Shown here: positions 1 to 12,354 of the stretch, piece after piece
Position numbering within the stretch: the stretch's first letter is position 1
How the letters are laid out: every line of letters begins with the position of its first letter
The notes under the pieces: generated by a model
Database searches by the model: none
The model's input: only the letters and a program-made list of their open reading frames with translations
What the model was told of the DNA's origin: nothing
Assembly (NCBI GenBank): GCA_021234155.1
Contig: JAJEKV010000135.1
Location: 688,497 to 752,496, forward strand
DNA: 64,000 nt
Origin: Isoetes taiwanensis
Lineage: Eukaryota; Streptophyta; Lycopodiopsida; Isoetales; Isoetaceae
Direction: 5' to 3'
Position numbers and translations under genes: made by a program

Positions 1-1553
1 TTCAACATTCGAACTAAGTGCCTTGAGAACCTCCCTTTGCAACCACTGCACACTATTGACTTCCCTTACGGTTTCTCCGATCGCGCTTGCTACAAAATCT
101 TGCTCCAAAATAATCTTTGCATGTAAAGGACTGAAACAATCACGGATCAGTCTAGAGGATGCAGTGGTTGAGGAAGGCTCACAAGGCCCATGATCAACTG
201 TATTGTCCATACATAGTGGCGTATAGCATGGCAAGAACCATCAGTTGCATCAAGGGACATCAGAGTGAAAGCGTCGTGCATTCCCAAATCTTGCTTTCAC
301 GCCTCTTTAAACAATGGGACTTAGAATGTAACTAAGCTACAATGCCCAAAGAAGCGGGGAAAGAAAAATTGGGAAGTCTCGATGCTTTTACTCATCAACC
401 ACATGAATTCTGATGAACCCTTCCACGCTTGGGCCACTAGCCCCAATGGCATCTGTCCCTCTATATTAGTCCATTCCTTCTTTTCAATGACTCGACTCAC
501 CATCGTCTCATGAACTTGAAGCCACAGAATCGCAAGCAACCACTAGGCTGTATGATCGATGGCCACAATAAAATAGAGCACTCAAAAATCTTGTTACCTC
601 CGTTCTTGTAACAATCTACCACGACGTCGAAAGGGAGACATCCTCTAACTTTAAGTCACAGTGCTGCTCGAGGTTCTCCATCGATAGCAGGAGTTAGGAT
701 ATTCCATGATTTGGCACCTAACAGCCGCTATACGGATGGACAAAGCTCAAGCACCACTTTGACTTGAAATTAGGGTACGCTCTCACCTCTGGCATTATAG
801 CAAATTGCATATGAGAACTTCCACCTCTAGAAGGAACGAGTTCTGCTCCACCTCCCATTTAGAGCCTCTTTGTGTAATGTAACCTAGCAAAATAACTAAG
901 CTACATAGAGACAGAGAGTCGCCAATAGAGAGCGAGAGCAAAGATCGTTCTTTCTAAAGGAGGTAACAAGAATTCTAGGAAATCTATATTGTTTGCCATC
1001 GACAATAAAAGCCTGCTTAGTTGACATCCATTCGAGAGGGTGTGGAGTGGACAAAGACTAAGCCATGGTCGCACTCGGGGCTTACTCCCTTTTCGATTTT
1101 CCTATTTGACTAATCTAAAGTGCCACCTAAAATGAGTGAGCGAACTCATCCTAAGGGGCACTTTAGATATATCAAACAGGACAAACAAAAAAAAGACTAA
1201 GCCAAGGTGAAAGAGATGGCAGTTGCTCCACTAATCCCCTTGGCATCTGTCCCTCTACATCAGTCCCTTCTTTTTAGTGGCCACCATGGTTTATCTACTA
1301 TGATGTTCAAAGGAAAGAAGGCACCATGCAATGCGAGGTCCAGATGTCAAAGACGTCCAGATGTCAAAGACATTGCATGTCCAGATGTTTTGATTCACTC
1401 TTTTACTTAACTAATACACAACTCAATGTGGCAATGCAATGGCCAAAATTCTATTAAGTCGAACAAATCCTCATCAAATCACGTGGGTTCGTGTGCATCT
1501 GATCTCAGGGAAAAATATCAAAAAAATAATATAGATAGAAGTGTATTGGAAGT
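1..1553. other. intergenic stretch, no gene recognised
   Basis: No convincing coding region is seen. A segment of about 65 bases near 430-495 recurs in diverged form near 1222-1285; both contain a core reading GGCATCTGTCCCTCTA, so this is probably an old dispersed repeat. A short repeated word (CCAGATGTCAAAGACRT) occurs near 1341-1375. The minus-strand ORF at 321-539 covers one repeat copy and matches nothing I recognise. Confidence 0.5.
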
Positions 1554-2845
1554 TCACGAATAAAGGAAATCGTCCTCCACCCCCATGTCTACTCCAGGGT
1601 TCACCCAATCACCATGTGGCCCAGGAGCGGGAGGCAGGTACTGGTTAATATGCGGCACATCCTCACCTTTGCGCGGTTCTTCCACCCCCCTCCAAAGGTC
1701 CATCTCATGTTGGCTTCAGAACGCAAGCATGTTTCTGTCCCTCCAGCGAGCAATCAGAGGTGGCAAGGGAGATATGCACGATTGCATGTTAAGCACGATA
1801 TATTGTCGCTCCGGTATAATATATCCATCTTCTGCTGGATAGAACCTACTGCCCAGCATCCAATCCAACAAACACCTCAATTGCAGACGATGTCCACATC
1901 CCAAGGCATACCAACCAACTTGAGTCAAATTATCTCCACAACTTGCACAATTTCTATAGTCCCCATTCTTTATATCCTCCCATTGGCTCTCATATAGGTA
2001 TTCGGGAGGGGGGTATGCAATACCCTGCTCCTTCGAGACTCTAAGGGGATCATAATCTAAAGCTCTGGTCAAACCGCGCATATGCTCATTATCTACCCTC
2101 AACATCGTATTTTTCCTACCCAAAGCTGCAAGCTGATTCTTCGTGTCCGCTAATTCCGCATCTATCTTGTCATGAGCATTCGCACGGTCTTTTAAGCACA
2201 AGTTCTCCTCTGACAGAGTAAGATTTTGACTTCTTTCATTTTCTAACTGAGCCTTAAGATCTGCTTCTTCGGTCACCGCACCTGCTGCCGCAACCCCCGC
2301 CACTTCTAAAAATTTTATAGCATCTGCGACCAAGTAAGTCATAGTTACGGGTTCATCATCCAAGGTGCTTTCAGAATCGTCCATCTGCTTAACTCTCTTG
2401 CGCCATTACCACTTCCTTGCTTCCATTTTCTGCTAGCGTAATTTACTGACTCACCCTTTTCAATCTCATAATACACTTGCTTGGCAAACATCTTGCTGAA
2501 TTCATGTTTTTTTTATCATAGTTCCTTTCACTTGAACCCATCTCTCCAAAGCTTTAGCTTGAACTTCAGGGACCTTGCAGTCATATGCTTTATACTTGCC
2601 TACTCTCCTGCTTGGCCAGTCGGCGTCAAACTGTTTGACGTCTAAATTAGCCTCCTGATCCTCGTAATCCGCCCCTTGCGGACAACAACCTGGGCCCATG
2701 TCACATGCAACCCCATGAACCTCTGAACTTGTAACACCTTCTTTCCTGGCCACTTCTGCCATTGCCTTTAGCCTCACCAGCTCTTTTGCACGCGCTTCAT
2801 TTGTTCTAGCATGTTCCTCTGTTCTCTGTAACTGTTGTGCCCTAA
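1554..2845 (-). pseudogene. broken coiled-coil / RING-like zinc-binding protein
   Basis: Minus-strand coding signal runs through several frames. From the 5' side there is a charged helical stretch (about 2845-2700: runs of Q, R, E, K, A), then a segment ending near 2507 where the frame slips in a run of A. A 222-codon frame (1716-2384) follows, holding a coiled coil (about residues 45-105) and a zinc-binding motif CASCGD...GCGHRLQLRCLLDW, i.e. C-x2-C then C-x-H and a further C, as in RING/E3-type fingers. The tail continues in another frame to a stop at 1554-1556 with a Pro-rich end (YLPPAPGPHGDW). RING-type fingers usually belong to ubiquitin ligases, but too few metal ligands are visible to assign that role. 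It could be a multi-exon gene, a gene captured by a mobile element, or a pseudogene. The frame breaks favour pseudogene or sequence error. Confidence 0.45.
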
Positions 2846-4575
2846 CCTCCGATAGTCACAAAGTGGGAGGGGAAGGAATCGCTCAATGAGATGGAGGGGA
2901 AGGATCACCGATCTGCCAGTAAGAAGATAAATTGAAAAAACAAAAAGCAAAGGGATCGAGAGCAGAAGAACGTAAATCATGAATACAGAGCAGATGGATA
3001 GAATACTTGGAGCAGAATGAAGAAAGGATCTGGAGCAGAAGGAAGAAAGGATCTGCCAGCAAGAAGGCAATCCGAGAAAACCAATGCAAAAGGTTTGGAG
3101 CAAAAGAATGTGACGGCCATAAAAACTAGAACAGATGAATAGATGAATAGAATACATGGAGCAGAAGGCTTGAATAAGAACAACAAATAAGAACACGAAC
3201 ATGGGAAGAGAGAACAAGCCAATAAAGAACCATCGAATTCCAATTGGTTTATGGGATCGGGCCTGCAAGAATACCATGATTGTCTGAGCCCAATCCATCT
3301 GAAGAAACTAGAGAGCAGTACCTGAATGAAAGAATAAGCAGTAGGGAAACTCTAGAACCAACAGAATTCAACTCAGAGGAAATGCCGATGAGGAAAGCAT
3401 ACAGTAGACAGAGCCAAAGAAAGCCTGCGCCATAGAAAGCTCAGGCCATAGATAGATCTGACTCCCAAAATGGCTTAACGCTAAAACAGGCGTCCCTTTC
3501 CCCAGAATGATGGTTCTTTTCTTAGCATTCTTCTTTGTTTGGTATGATGCTGCCACATTTCGGCAGCGAAGAGCCATTTGCATGAACTACATCTTCGGCT
3601 AACATTTGGTTTGACACATGCGTGCATGAGCTAATCAAGCCACAGAATTGAAGGCATCTACCTTTGAAGACTCTTAGAAGACATTTGTAATGAAGAACCA
3701 AGGGAGAACATTGATTGGGCATCATACAAGTATGGCAAGGAAGTTGAGATTCAAGCAAGAAGATTTGAGCCTAAATTGAAGACCCTTTCTTAGAATTTGG
3801 AAGAGCCCTCAAGATTCATTGGTATGTGGCTAGATCCAAGTCATTTTGGCATGAATTCCATTTTTCAAGGCTTCTTTCATGTTCCTACCATCTTGATCCC
3901 GTTCGTGAAACACCCCCTCATGCTTCATACTTCCTATCTCTATATTCCATTACCATCTCCCCTAGCCAATTGACAAAGTTTCTTTTTTCCAGACAAAGCA
4001 CATCACATACCCATTAGTCACCCATTTTCTTGAGAAAATGTAAAAAACTCCATCAGGTCTAAGACCATTTTCTCTCTCTAAAGACAAATCTAGAGAGAGA
4101 AAGTGTACATTTTTTCTAAACAATTTTGAAAAAGCAAATTTGCCAAGATATTGCACAAAATCCTAATGTGTATATGCACAAGTGCCAAATATTATGCCAA
4201 ATCATCCACATCATCTTCAAAATGCCAAATGTCATCCACATCATCACTCAAGTACATCCGCATCACCATACACATGCATCCACCTCATCAGCATATGACA
4301 AAAAGTTTTGACTAGAAAAAAGTTATTTTGCCACCTTGCTTGCCACATCAGCATCCCATTGTGCCATCTCATCACTTGTTTGCCACATCACTCCCTAGCC
4401 TTGCCACATCACCAAATTTGAGCCTTTGTTGTAACAAAAAATCAACATGCTCCTTTTGCAAAAAATATTCTTCCATCTTTAAGAGCATAAAAAAATATGC
4501 CTTTTGAAAAAAAAATGGAAATGACCTAGTCTAGACCCTCATATTCCATTTCTTGGGAGTCATGCCACATTTGAA
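2846..4575. other. intergenic, locally repetitive
   Basis: The stretch 2900-3250 repeats words such as GCAGAAGGAAGAAAGGATCTG and yields hydrophobic, low-complexity translations on the minus strand, not a real protein. From 4150 to 4460 the sequence is rich in irregular repeats of CCACATCA. No gene is supported. Confidence 0.45.
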
Positions 4576-4662
4576 AAAATGAAAAAAATTTCCTTACCCC
4601 AGCCAAGTCACCCATCTCAAAATGAAAAAATTTCCTATCTACCCCAGCCAAGTCACCCATCT
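4576..4662. repeat. tandem duplication of about 44 bp
   Basis: Two adjacent units (about 4576-4618 and 4619-4662) share AAAATGAAAAAA, a variable middle and CCCCAGCCAAGTCACCCATC. The copies differ by small indels. Confidence 0.8.
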
Positions 4663-4667
4663 CATAA

Positions 4668-4902
4668 AGTATAATTACGTATTATGTGCAATGTTGTAGA
4701 GGTGTCTATGGGGGGATTTATAACATTGAGATGTAGAAAGTATAAAGTATATATATCATCCATGCATGGTGCTTGGCATTGTCGAGCTTTCGAGCTCGCT
4801 TGAAGAGCATGTGATTGTAATCTTTGTTGCGAAAACATGTTATGTGTTAGAGTGGAAATTATAGAGTATAATTACATATTCTGTGTAATGTTATAGAGGT
4901 GA
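4668..4902. repeat. diverged direct repeat, about 38 bp units
   Basis: GTATAATTACGTATTATGTG near 4669 recurs as GTATAATTACATATTCTGTG near 4866. Both are followed by an AATGTT-TAGAGGTG block. Confidence 0.7.
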
Positions 4903-5280
4903 AAGGTTACATTCGGATATGCTATGCTGACCTGGTCCGTCCTGGCCAACCCCTGCATGAGATGCTGAGCATGAGCTCAGTACGGAGGTTGGGATCGTGT
5001 CTTCAAGAGATCATGGATCGCCGAGATCATTTCGGTCCTCGGGCACTTACCTGATACGTGTACGTATTTCTACCTCCCATGATATATATTTATATCTGTA
5101 TTTGTACAGTTTGACAGCAAACTTATTCCTGTCACGGTTTTCCCTCAAACACCCTTCGGGCCGGGGAGGGGGTTTTTTAACCCGGACAGTAATACGCGTG
5201 TTGCGCCTCCTATTTGGGTCCCATAGGCTAATTGGTCTCCGTGGACGATAAAAACTCTATTCTATTCTATTCTATTTTAT
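4900..5280 (+). mobile_element. non-LTR retrotransposon 3' end with (TATTC)n tail
   Basis: This GC-richer island in AT-rich DNA ends in a short tail repeat (CTATTCTATTCTATT, about 5256-5277), typical of LINE/SINE 3' ends made by target-primed reverse transcription. Just upstream are a G/C hairpin-like block (CCCTTCGGGCCGGGGAGGGG, about 5150-5169) and ATTGGTCTCCGTGGACGATA (5231-5250). The same 3' end, as reverse complement, lies at 53,161-53,200 inside the copia gag. The left boundary is not defined, and no reverse-transcriptase coding is present here, so it is a 5'-truncated LINE or a SINE. Confidence 0.6.
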
Positions 5281-7059
5281 ACAAACAAAAATGAAAATGT
5301 TATCTATGATTGTCTCTAAGACCTTTTTCATTTCTATATCAATCATGATCTACTTAGATATTTGGATGGCCAATGAAGTATTGTAAAATAGGGCCACACG
5401 ATTAAGGTCATAAAGTATAGATTTGATAAGAACATTTATGAGAAAGCTCGACACTTTCATTCGTTTTGTTATTCCCTTTGAAAATTCTTTATTGCCATTA
5501 GATGTGTTTTCCATCGCATTAAGAAGTAAATGTGAAAGAAGGATAAAAGATTTAAGTCATCATTCTGATCGTGTAGATAAACTAATACATGATATAGGTG
5601 CTACATTATATGAAGTTGAGGTTTAAAATGCACTCAATTTCAAACTATAGTTCTACAGATCATGTATACCATGCATACAGACCTTAATAATGTGATGCAT
5701 GTAGATTTATCAAACAGTTTATGTAAGTTATCTGCAAACCGCAAATGGCAATGAAAAAATAAATTGTAGATTGCTTCAAAAATGCTCCAGATACTGTCCC
5801 TTATTGGTAGATTTTAAATGAGAGATTGCACCAAATTTCTCCAGATATTGTCCCTTATTACCATGCTTTGAATGAGAGATTGACCCTGTTCACTAAAGCA
5901 TAAAGCAGCCCTTTATGCTATTCTATATTTGCAAGAAGGAACAAAAATATTACAGTCAATAGCTAATTCTATGCATAAATGATATTTGGACATTAATCTA
6001 TGGAATACGTATAAAATGATTATTGGCCTCAACATTTATGCAGAGTCAATGTAAGAATCAAACTTCCCAGATAAGAAAAGCTTACGATCGCCCCTTATTG
6101 CCATGTTTCGAATAAATCTGTTCAGTAAAGAATAAAGCAGCCTTTATATGCAATTTCTTCTTTGTAAAAAAGAACAAAAAGATTACAGCCACAATAAATA
6201 GTCAAAGCTTATGCTATGTGTACATGATATTTGGACATTAGTCTACCCATACCTCATATTTGAACATTTCGTGAATGCTGCAACATTGTTAGTTGTACAC
6301 AATCTCCAAATAATGAAAAACTTATACCCATGTCCTTGTTATGGCTCTTAGAAAAATGACCAAGCATAAGAAGACGGATGTCTGCTCTGTCACTATTATA
6401 ATCAATCGCGTGACATTCTTTTTCTAACAACATGACTCAAAAATGTTCTTCTTTTGCAAGCATATAGACGCATAGATGTTCATTGAGATGCATAGTCCAT
6501 GCATACATATGACTTCATGGGATATCTATCGAACTGCTCTTGCTCTGCATTTTGCTTCTCAGAAAAAGGATGTTCTAAATGACATCCTTGGAGGCTTTGT
6601 AAATGATACAACCAAAGGGGTTTATCAAGTTCCGAAATGATATGTTATTAACCGGAAGGATAGAGACAAGATCTTCAAACATAGACCAGAAGACCAAGGC
6701 AACACTAGAGATTCTAGTAATGGTCGTTATAGGTTTGACCATTTTGCTTCCAGTAATACTAAAAGATTTTGTATGCAAAACTGTAAAGAAAGTGGAAAAC
6801 CAAGAGCTAGACAGCTGTCTATCTGGATTAGATTGTTTACTTGTCGTAGATGGATTAGATGCCTTACAAAAGTAACTCCTGTTTAGCTAACATGTGACTT
6901 GATGTTAAAATATAGACTGATATGTGAGATATGCTATATAACGAAGTGGTGGATTAAGGTGGCAGACTGACATGTGACTAGATTAAGTTAACAACCCTCT
7001 ATTTGCTTGCAAGTAACTCTCTCTTACTGCAGAACAGATTTGCTCGAATGACTTGTCCT
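5281..7059. other. intergenic with an old duplication
   Basis: AT-rich DNA. Two diverged copies of a roughly 150-bp segment lie at about 5848-6000 and 6090-6243; both carry CCCCTTATT-like starts, AATAAAGCAGCC-TTTAT, GAACAAAAA-ATTACAG and TGATATTTGGACATTA. ORFs at 5423-5626 and 6603-6875 show no known motif and I do not treat them as genes. Confidence 0.5.
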
Positions 7060-7413
7060 TTACCACGAGGTCCGGTACTCCTGCTTGAATTGCCGCATAA
7101 AAATAATGAAGGCAGCACCACTTAGAGATTTATCAGTCCATTCCTGAACAAGGGTAGCCCTAAATTTATCCCTGATAACCTTCCGCCTAACAATATCCTC
7201 CTCAATTTTACACACCTCTGCTTCTTTACCAAACATAGACGTTGCATCTAATTTCACCTTGTCAAAATCTAGCCTACATTTGTACCTATTTGATGGGAGT
7301 CTAGTTACATATTCAACCCAATGAGTCAGCGTTACCCTCACTTCAAGTTTCTTCAAGGCCACCGGAGCCTTACTTTTAAGAATAAACCATTTTTGCAAGG
7401 AGAAATCTAGCAT
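7060..7413 (-). CDS. hypothetical ORF, 117 codons
   Basis: An open frame whose translation is mixed in composition, with amphipathic helical stretches (for example KEAEVCKIEEDIVRRKVI). It is not repeat-like. I do not recognise a family, and there is no clear splice context or promoter. It could be an exon or a gene fragment; the frame just upstream has stops. It is listed because the composition is protein-like for so AT-rich a region. Confidence 0.2.
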   Translation of the reverse strand: MLDFSLQKWFILKSKAPVALKKLEVRVTLTHWVEYVTRLPSNRYKCRLDFDKVKLDATSMFGKEAEVCKIEEDIVRRKVIRDKFRATLVQEWTDKSLSGAAFIIFMRQFKQEYRTSW

Positions 7414-7537
7414 AGGGAATAAAGGGTTGTCCTAGTTGCTCTTGCATCTTCTATGATGAGCAGGATAGATATGAGCCAGAAGTGTAGAAATTTGTGTACT
7501 TGTAGATCTTCTCTCTTGCCTGAGGAGCAGGGAATAA

Positions 7538-8160
7538 ATTACTAATCGCATATTTCTTATTAGCCAGAATGACTTTAGCTAAACTTGCTCGATATTAATC
7601 CCAAAACTTTCTGTTGTTTAGCTAAACTCTATACATTTTTCCTCTCATACTTCCTAGTGTTTAGCTAAACTAACCCAAACATCATCCCAAAATTTTCTAT
7701 GTTGTGGCCAACGGAAAATATTAAACCAAATTACTATACTTTTCTTCAATCGTTTCCACTTATTTTAGTCATTTTCTATGTGAAAACATTCTAAAATAAT
7801 GTTAACTAGCAAAGTTTAGGACTCAAATTAATTCATAATGCTGAAAATTAAACTACTAATCATATATTTCATATAAACTAGAATGATGTTAGCTAAACTA
7901 GCCCGAAATTCATTCTAAAATTTCTATGGTTTGGCTAAACAATACAAAATTTCACTCTCTTACTTTCTAACCTTTAGCTAAAGAGCTCCAGGGTTGGTGC
8001 AGTCCCGGAAAAAGTTAAGCTAAAATTATATTTTTTCCCAATATTTTCCATTTACTTTAGCCAATTTTTTTTGAAAATGTGCTAGAAAATCGCCAAATAG
8101 CTAAGTTTAGCCCTTAAATTATTCCATGCTGAGGAGTCAAGCTATTACATTCATCCTGCT
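7538..8160. repeat. diverged tandem duplication, about 310 bp per unit
   Basis: Two consecutive units (about 7538-7857 and 7858-8160) keep the same order of landmarks: an ACTACTAATC or ACTAATCGCATAT start, AGAATGA-TTAGCTAAACT, a second TTTAGCTAAA, a purine-rich middle, TTTTAGTCA or TTTAGCCAA, and a late AAGTTTAG block. Copies differ by many substitutions and indels, so the duplication is old. No coding is seen. Confidence 0.65.
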
Positions 8161-9149
8161 GCAAACAGAGAAATAATTCGCCAAACTTCTTTCAAATTAT
8201 ATGTGCAAATATGTTTGCATATCTAGGATCCTTAATTAATCTATCCCTCTATTGTGTCTTATGGTCTTGAGAAATAGTATATAGGAGGTTCTCTAGAGCA
8301 GTGCTAACATACAACTGCTGTTGTATAATTCATAGTTTTATTAGAGTCACTGTTTGTATAATTTGTGATTTCCAACTCTCTTACGTAGGATAATTTGTAA
8401 ATACTTGTAAAGACCAGAGAATGCATTTCCCTTCATTGAAAAATGAATTATACTATATCTGTAGGAATTCTCTTGTTCCTTTGGTGCATTTTCTAGTATT
8501 GACCAACTTACCATCCAAGTTTGAAGCATCTACATTTGCCGCTGAATCTATAAAAGAATCAAACTATCTTGAATAAAAGTGACATCTATCTAGTCCCTTG
8601 TTTGGTCAGTCCATAAAACATTGACCATACACCAGCATTAGTTGAATGCATTCACATGCCAAATCAATGTAAAACTTTTTTACTAGTAGAGTCTTACTCG
8701 TGCTTGAGCTCTAAGCAGTAGATGCACCCTCTCTGGCCTACCTTTGTCCTCTTCTCAGCCTTACATATCTACAAAAATCTTTCCTTGCCACATCGACATT
8801 TTTCCTCCACTTTGTCCACCTCCACACGTCCTAAATGGTCGGGTGCCATCTTCTCCTGCCTTCAAACGGAATTTATTGTTTGCATTTGGTTGATTGGCCA
8901 GAAGGAACACCCATGAACCGAAATCAACTTTAGTTTGAGGTACTCCATTAATGACCATTCTCCCTCATACAAGCTATTTCGAATACATTCAATTTAATGT
9001 TTCCATTTATGTACTTAATGATGCCGTAAGCATTGAATCCAATGGTTCAAAGATATTATTCTTCATAGACAACATCTCCTCCTGCTCTTCTCATTCACCC
9101 CCTCTTCTTTTTCCTTCCCTTCCTTTGCCCCAAGCCTGCCTACTGCTAG
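8161..9149. other. intergenic, nothing recognised
   Basis: Only short ORFs without motifs, pyrimidine-rich near 9080-9130. No RNA gene is seen. Confidence 0.5.
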
Positions 9150-9700
9150 TTTTTTTTTTAAGGACGTCAAACTTTATTAAAAGTCCAAGCCAAAGGACAG
9201 ATACAACTATATGGGTGGGATTATCCCCAGACCATATCAATTCCTCCCCTTCCTCAAGATAACCAACAAGGCGGATGCTTCATGAGCCCTAACCTCTACG
9301 GGGTTTCATCCCATATCCCCTGACTATATCACTGTTGCTTCGCAAGAACAAGGAAAAACAATGGTAGGCCTTAGCAATTCGATGTTGAGCTTCCTGGAGG
9401 ACAACAGTAGCAGGAATATCCAAGCCATTAAAAACACACAATCTTCTATGCTTCCAGATGAACCACAACAACCATCCTAATGCTAAGTGAAAGGCCTGGC
9501 TTCGTAGCTTATTTCAAGTATCCAGATAAATTGCCAAGAGCATTTGCTGATTTGTCAATGTCACATGAAAAAGAGAAAGCAACCAAGACCAAACCGGCTG
9601 GAGGTGATCACTTAAAAAGAAACAATGCTCAATAGTCTCATCCCGTTGCTCCTCCTCATTATCATTAGTTACAGTTAGCCATTACCATTACCTCTTTGCT
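9150..9700 (-). mobile_element. 5'-truncated LINE, zf-RVT region plus poly(A)
   Basis: On the minus strand the segment reads from a zinc-binding reverse-transcriptase tail (ETIEHCFF, as in plant LINE zf-RVT domains, about 9625-9650) into the typical Trp-rich stretch WFIWKHRRLCVFNG (9430-9471). The frame stays open to a stop at 9289. It then passes through a 3' untranslated region to AATAAA and a run of A (plus strand T run about 9154-9163). One in-frame stop lies between the two protein blocks. The poly(A) and the lack of upstream RT sequence mark it as a truncated insertion. A shorter related piece is at 10,322-10,437. Confidence 0.7.
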
Positions 9701-10321
9701 TTTTCACAGGGACTTTAAAATGGATTGCACGATATGTAATAGCACATAAGGTGCCCCTTCAATGTACTACAATATTCATAAGGCAATTGTTCTGGTAATG
9801 TGACTCCCCTTTGCTTAAACTAGATAACATGCATCTTCCATATGATTTAGTTGTTTTTTTATCCTATCAGATCCCTCGAATTGTCTTTGAATTACGTACT
9901 GTACTGATCTTCAATGCTGCAAGGGATGTGAATGGCTAAAGCTACCCCTTTGGCTAGATTTATGTATCAAACAATGCATGTTAATTCCTGATGCATTTTA
10001 AACTTACAAAGGACAAACACAAGTATCCTCTTTATGATGCTCAGAGCCAATATTTATAGTAGTTATTTTGCTAAAATTCCCTATGTCTTTAGCAAGAAGT
10101 CAAATACAAATAATGATGCAAAGGCCAGAATAAAAACTCTGAAGATAAACAAGACCCACTGCATGAAGCAGCCTGCCTATGCACAAGAGGGCACATATAA
10201 ATAATTCTCAAAGATCAAGTGCCACTTACGAGGGGCAAGTGAAGAACAATGATAATTCTTAGCAATGCTACTGAAGAACACCATCATCTGCCACATCCAG
10301 ACCCTTGAAGACCAATAGTCT
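9701..10321. other. intergenic, nothing recognised
   Basis: No ORF with a recognisable motif and no clear repeat. Confidence 0.5.
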
Positions 10322-10437
10322 TCATTTTTTTTTTAGATAGTCCAAACCAACCAGCAAGATGCTAGATGAAAAGTCTGGCTTTGTAACTTCGTCCACGTAC
10401 TAAGGTAAATTGCCAAAAGCACTTGTGGATTATGCAG
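10322..10437 (-). mobile_element. short LINE zf-RVT fragment with poly(A)
   Basis: The minus-strand translation (QVLLAIYLSTW...FHLASCWLVW) aligns with the equivalent part of the LINE piece at 9,290-9,560 (QMLLAIYLDT...FHLALGWLLW). It runs directly into a run of A (plus strand T run about 10,326-10,335). The region downstream in the longer copy is missing, so this copy was polyadenylated or truncated earlier, or lost that part. Confidence 0.6.
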
Positions 10438-12352
10438 AGGATATGCAGCAATGCACTACTCGGCAACTTTATGAACTAGTCACACAACTTGTACTGAGCA
10501 TACCCTAGTGGGTCATTATGTTGGTATCTCTATGCATGCATATAATTAGCAATTTTGGCATAGCTATGGACTTCTTTGTACACTAATTATGTCGTGATAG
10601 GATCCACCATACTCAACACCTTGGGTTTGCCGATAGGTTGCAAAGTTTGTCCTAAACTTTGCTTGCACAATTTGCCACGAAGCTACTTCGCATGGTATAT
10701 ATTTTTCTTAATTTGAGACATTGACTTAGTCATTTGTGCCATGAAATGCCATCAACTCGAAACATTGGATCGAAATTCTCGTGCAAGGCGAGCAAGCATG
10801 CATTGCATGCATATGCATGCACTTTTTGGCTGCTCCATCATTTAACAGATTGCTACTTATTGCAGGGTTCTTCATTCAATTCTCATCGATGCGCCTCATC
10901 TCGGTTAGCATCCTTGGTGTCCCCCAAAAAAAAAAAAAAAACTCCACCAAATCTTTGTATACTCATGTGAATTTTTTTTTAAGTCGCATTGGCATGTGTG
11001 ATCAACCACTCTGATCATTATAAAGTTAGTGGAAGAAGGACCCACTTCAGTCATGTATAATGTTGGGTGCGTGTCCCATGAAAATGTGTTCCAAAAGTTT
11101 CGGCTCTCGTGGACATTAAAAATTGTATCCATCCATCCATCCATCCATCCATCCATCCCCTAATGAGATTTGTGTCGTGGCATGCATGAACACCCCTTCT
11201 ATTCTGGAATGTCTAGTTTCTTCGATCATGCTCAATGTTGGTGATATGCGGTGTAGTGGTGACGCTGGTCTCACCTTTTATGCGGTATTATGAGATGCTT
11301 CAGGGGAATGTTAATTAGTCTTACATTTTGGCCAAACCCCTTGACGAGGGCTTATCGCTAAGATTTTCCTCGAAAATTCGAAAGGGCAAGGTTTTTTAAT
11401 CCCAACAATAAGCTCTTGGCAGGTACACTGGCCGACATCTATAGAAATGTTATTTTCCAGGGTCCTAGGCTGATGTAATATTCTATGTAGTTTAACTTTT
11501 GTAGTAGCTTGCAGATGTGCAATTACCCACTTTCATCCACAGGAAGAAATATGTTAAGATGAATAAAAAACCTATCTATCAGCAACACCATTGGTTGGTT
11601 TCTTTGATATCATGTAAGAGATCTTTTTTTGCATGTTTTGGCCTCTCTTGGCGCTTTGTTTCCTGTTCTTTGACCTCTTTGTCTCAGTCTTCTTTGTCTT
11701 GATTTGGACCATACCTTTGACCTTTCTTGGATCTAGTTTATTTTTTTGGAACACAAAGTTCTCTGGTTGTTGGGATGTTGTTGTATCCTGTGAACCAAAG
11801 AATTATAACCAAAATATACATTGCATGGACCATGGATGACATTTGCTCAATGTTCACAATTTCACATATGCTACACATGTCGGCAGGTTGAGGTCATACA
11901 TGCCACCTTCTATTATTGCATCATCTTGCCCACGTTGCAAATATGTAAGTCTAATGGGGTATGCATCATTCTCAAACTATAAACATATATGTTAACAAGA
12001 GTATTTTTGTCTCAATGGTTTAATCATTATTATAATAATTAACTTAATCTCAATGTCTTAAGGCACGATGGTTAAATCATTATTATTATTATACTTGCTA
12101 ACTTAATCTAACTTAATGTGTTCATACGTAGTCTATTAGGTAGTCATTGACATTGGATTTGAGCTTTTTAATATGATGAAATTGCTTGGTTGAGATCAAA
12201 GCTACTGTTGGACCTATATTTCGACGTATAATCTAGCTTGCACATTGCAATGGCCCCATGCAACCATCCTCTATTTAAAACAAGGCTAGTAAGAAGATGC
12301 TAACAAAGACAAACGAGCAAACAAATTGCAGATATAAGTCCTAGTGATGTCT
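10438..12352. other. intergenic with microsatellite
   Basis: Contains a homopolymer A run (about 10,925-10,941) and an (ATCC)n microsatellite of about 31 bases near 11,127-11,157. Sequence near 11,340-11,410 (a CCTTGACGAGG hairpin-like block followed by GGGCAAGGTTTTTTAATCCC) resembles the 3' region of the LINE tail at 5.15-5.25 kb, but only weakly. No gene is supported. Confidence 0.45.
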
Positions 12353-12354
12353 AG

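Noticed and set aside
2774-3298. 174-codon hydrophobic minus-strand ORF, membrane-protein-like
   Set aside because: It lies over imperfect short repeats (GCAGAAGGAAGAAAGGATCTG-like); hydrophobicity comes from pyrimidine-rich repeats read on the minus strand, with no family motif.
4997-5251. 84-codon ORF in the non-LTR tail
   Set aside because: Basic, low-complexity translation of a 3' untranslated region; no homology recognised.
8680-8720. ACTAGTAGAG near a GAGCTC hairpin as a second Helitron end on the minus strand
   Set aside because: The hairpin is weak and spacing to CTAG is wrong compared with the clear case at 33,764.
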